From: Rodentolepis nana
Taxonomy: Eukaryota; Platyhelminthes; Cestoda; Cyclophyllidea; Hymenolepididae
DNA length: 37,286 nucleotides
Direction: 5' to 3'
Assembly: GCA_900617975.1 (NCBI GenBank)
Contig: UZAE01012557.1
Location: forward strand, 1-37,286
Made by a program: the position numbers and the translations under genes
Shown: positions 35,330 through 37,286 of the stretch, in pieces
Layout of the letters: every line of letters starts with the position of its first letter
Position numbering within the stretch: the stretch's first letter is position 1
Notes under the pieces: generated by a model
Told to the model about the DNA's origin: nothing
The model's input: only the letters and a program-made list of their open reading frames with translations
Database searches by the model: none

Positions 35330-37043
35330 GATGCGTGATCGAAAGCAAAAGAGAGATCGTAATGCGCGGTTATCATGTATTGGCGCATTGATCGCCTTCA
35401 CGCGAGGCGGCCAAATTGTTTACAAATTAGATCGTCATATGGATCCAAATAAATTAGCATGAATCTTAAGTTTTACACGTTTTAAATATTTTAGAATCTC
35501 AGATAAAATATTATTATGACAATTATATGATTTTTCTTATTTACATTATCAAACAGTTCTAAATAGTTATTGGAATATTATTCGATATATTTGTTCATAA
35601 GTCCTCTCTGGATAGCACTCAAATTTCATTCATGAGAAAGTGGGTGTGACTTATGATTTTTCATAGATATATGGCATACATACCATGGTTCTTGGATAAT
35701 TGGTCGAACAGCAGATTACTTGTTTCCTCTATCGGAGCAGAGCTTCGAGTGCTATTACATGGCGCCTCCTTAAAATCTTATCTCCGTCCTAATAAATGCT
35801 TTGTATATAGTAATACACACTGCTTCAACTGAATTGAAATCATTCCCATTTTTCTGCATGTAAATTAAATGGGAAATTAATAAAGTTTTGAAGCTTTTAA
35901 TGAAAGTTTAATGACAACTTTATACTTGCTAATGTTTGAACTAAGGCACTGAATCCTACTTTATTTTGAAATCAGCTAATTCAGATAATATATATTTTAA
36001 GTTGGATAAAATGCATAATCTAAAATTTTGTTAAAGAAACCCAGTGCTGATGAATGCTGTGAATATAAAAAGGTTATTATTTAAAAATCAATTTTTACTT
36101 TGCCTATTTTGCTATTTTCAAATAGTGACTATTGGTAAGTAAGGTCAAATGGTAAATATTCGCCTATAGACATATTAAAGCTCTCAGTGCTTTAGCATAT
36201 TCTAAGAATTAGTGAAATTCATTTTTTACAATACCTCTAGAATTTTATACCTCGTTGGCCTTTTCAGTGCTTGCTGTGTGTCCTTTTACTTGTCCTTCTG
36301 ATAAGCGGCTTGAATAGTTGGTCGAGAGAGTGATAATAAAACCTGACAGCCATCTTTCTAGTCTACTACATTCCATTACCATATGTATCTCTACTTAAAG
36401 GAGCATTAGGTAGTCGTTTATAATTTAGCGATTTTCCCAAAGTTGGCGCAAATGTGTCTTGGTAATTCTAATTACTATTTCAAAAAAATATATGGAAAAA
36501 TATTAAAATCCGTTTGCATTGATGCATTATACGAGTTGTTTTGAAGGAGATTTTCAAATAAGAGAAATTTAGACAACTCTTGTTTTCTAACCCTAAAGTT
36601 TACAATGAGGGTTTAAAGATTTGGCGTGAACTATTTTCTGGAGTCTGGAACTTTTCAAATTATCCTTCCATGAATTATCTTTCGTTAGCCAGTTTTGATC
36701 GGCATCAGTTGCAAATAATATTTAAAACCAGAAAATATTCGTTAAATTGACATGAACCCATGTGTTCAAATAAAAATCACTAGAATTGACAAACTCAATT
36801 GTATTGGAGTGTTCCATGTGAATTATTGAATAACAAGAAGAGTCAATTCTATCATAAAAGAAAAAATAGAAAAGAAATATTAAATTTGGGAATTGATGTT
36901 ACAGTATGGTTACATTGATGAGACAACATGAAAAATTTATATTTATTTCAAATGGCAGGCTTTATGATATTTATCATTAGCCCTTAATCTTTGACTTCAG
37001 CTTCCCCCCAAGAGAGGAGGGGGGGTACATTTATAGCAGTTAA
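35330..37043. other. 5' flank of nardilysin, AT-rich, no recognised gene
   Basis: No convincing promoter motif or open frame was found. Near 37000-37025 a C run and a G run flank AAGAGAGGA and could form a hairpin. This is in the 3' untranslated part of the adjacent retrotransposon. Confidence 0.45.
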
Positions 37044-37286
37044 TTAATAGCAGTTCATTAGCAGTCTTCTTGCTTCCCAGTATCTTTGGCTTTCCGTCCT
37101 TGTTTTTAGGACTGGACATCTAATCAGGTGGGTCTTCTTCATTTCCTCCTGTAGGTTACATAGAGGGCATGTGGGTTGAGTGTATACTCCCAATCTGTGA
37201 AGGTGTTTTGCCAAGCAATCGTGTCCGGTACGTAGTCTAAACTCAGCAACGGCTTCGATTCTTGGCCAGTCGGGTATGTCGGAGAG
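37044..37286 (-). mobile_element. 3' coding end of a non-LTR retrotransposon (truncated by window)
   Basis: An open frame of 80 codons runs in from the window edge and stops at TAA 37044-37046. It reads RIEAVAEFRLRTGHDCLAKH, then LHRLGVYTQPTCPLCNLQEE, then KKTHLIRCPVL and RYWEAR. The pattern FRLRTGH...HRLG...CPLC...THLIRCP is the RNase H-to-tail region, with a CxxC-H-C zinc-binding cluster, of RNase H-bearing non-LTR elements (R1/Jockey/I group). The frame is intact in the visible part, so the element may be fairly recent. The reverse transcriptase and endonuclease would lie to the right, outside the window. Confidence 0.85.

Noticed and set aside
1..37286. tRNA, rRNA, CRISPR, phage or bacterial operon signals
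   Set aside because: No B-box-like GGTTCRANYCC, rRNA segment, regular spaced repeats or prokaryotic gene layout was seen; the genes are intron-containing and eukaryotic.

Overview
The window is nuclear DNA of a small-genome metazoan, most likely a parasitic flatworm (cestode or trematode). The evidence is AT-rich intergenic DNA, genes with many phase-consistent introns, a striking class of 34-43 nt introns packed at the 5' ends of genes, and acceptor-like YAG sites 1-32 nt upstream of several start codons, as expected for spliced-leader trans-splicing. The flatworm assignment is inference; the gene identities below are much firmer. There are no bacterial-type operons, CRISPR arrays or phage genes.

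All confidently recognised genes lie on the minus strand. From left to right: MRPS33 (mitoribosomal small-subunit protein, 2835-3146); a 109-residue protein I do not recognise (4822-5151); PPAN/SSF1, a Brix-domain 60S biogenesis factor in four exons (8422-12587); ZNF598/Hel2, the collided-ribosome E3 ligase, in ten exons (12802-19087); and nardilysin, an M16 zinc metalloprotease of at least 22 exons (26241-35329, last exon uncertain). ZNF598 and PPAN are head-to-tail, only 214 nt apart, with an acceptor-like site just before the PPAN ATG, so they may be one polycistronic unit. Three of the four named genes concern ribosomes.

On the plus strand, 22941-24444 holds a chain of candidate exons of an unrecognised gene whose 5' part may lie in or near a 596-nt assembly gap (21834-22429). 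Three diverged copies of a dispersed repeat (23-196, 20746-20940, 22430-22610) share a core with an ATG and a perfect AG|GTAAGT donor.

Mobile DNA: a dead mariner (30796-32089) in a 2.07-kb nardilysin intron, next to an AT microsatellite; a solo mariner end at 6702-6864; and the C-terminal coding end of a non-LTR retrotransposon at the right edge (37044-37286). Long AT-rich stretches (197-2834, 3166-4821, 5196-6701, 6865-8421, 19142-20043, 24445-26091, 35330-37043) show nothing I can identify as a gene.

I do not see a wholly new molecular system. The best leads are the micro-intron clusters, the ZNF598-PPAN unit, a possible 81-nt symmetric cassette exon in nardilysin, a ZNF598 apparently without the PPPPGF motif used to bind GIGYF, and the donor-carrying dispersed repeat.
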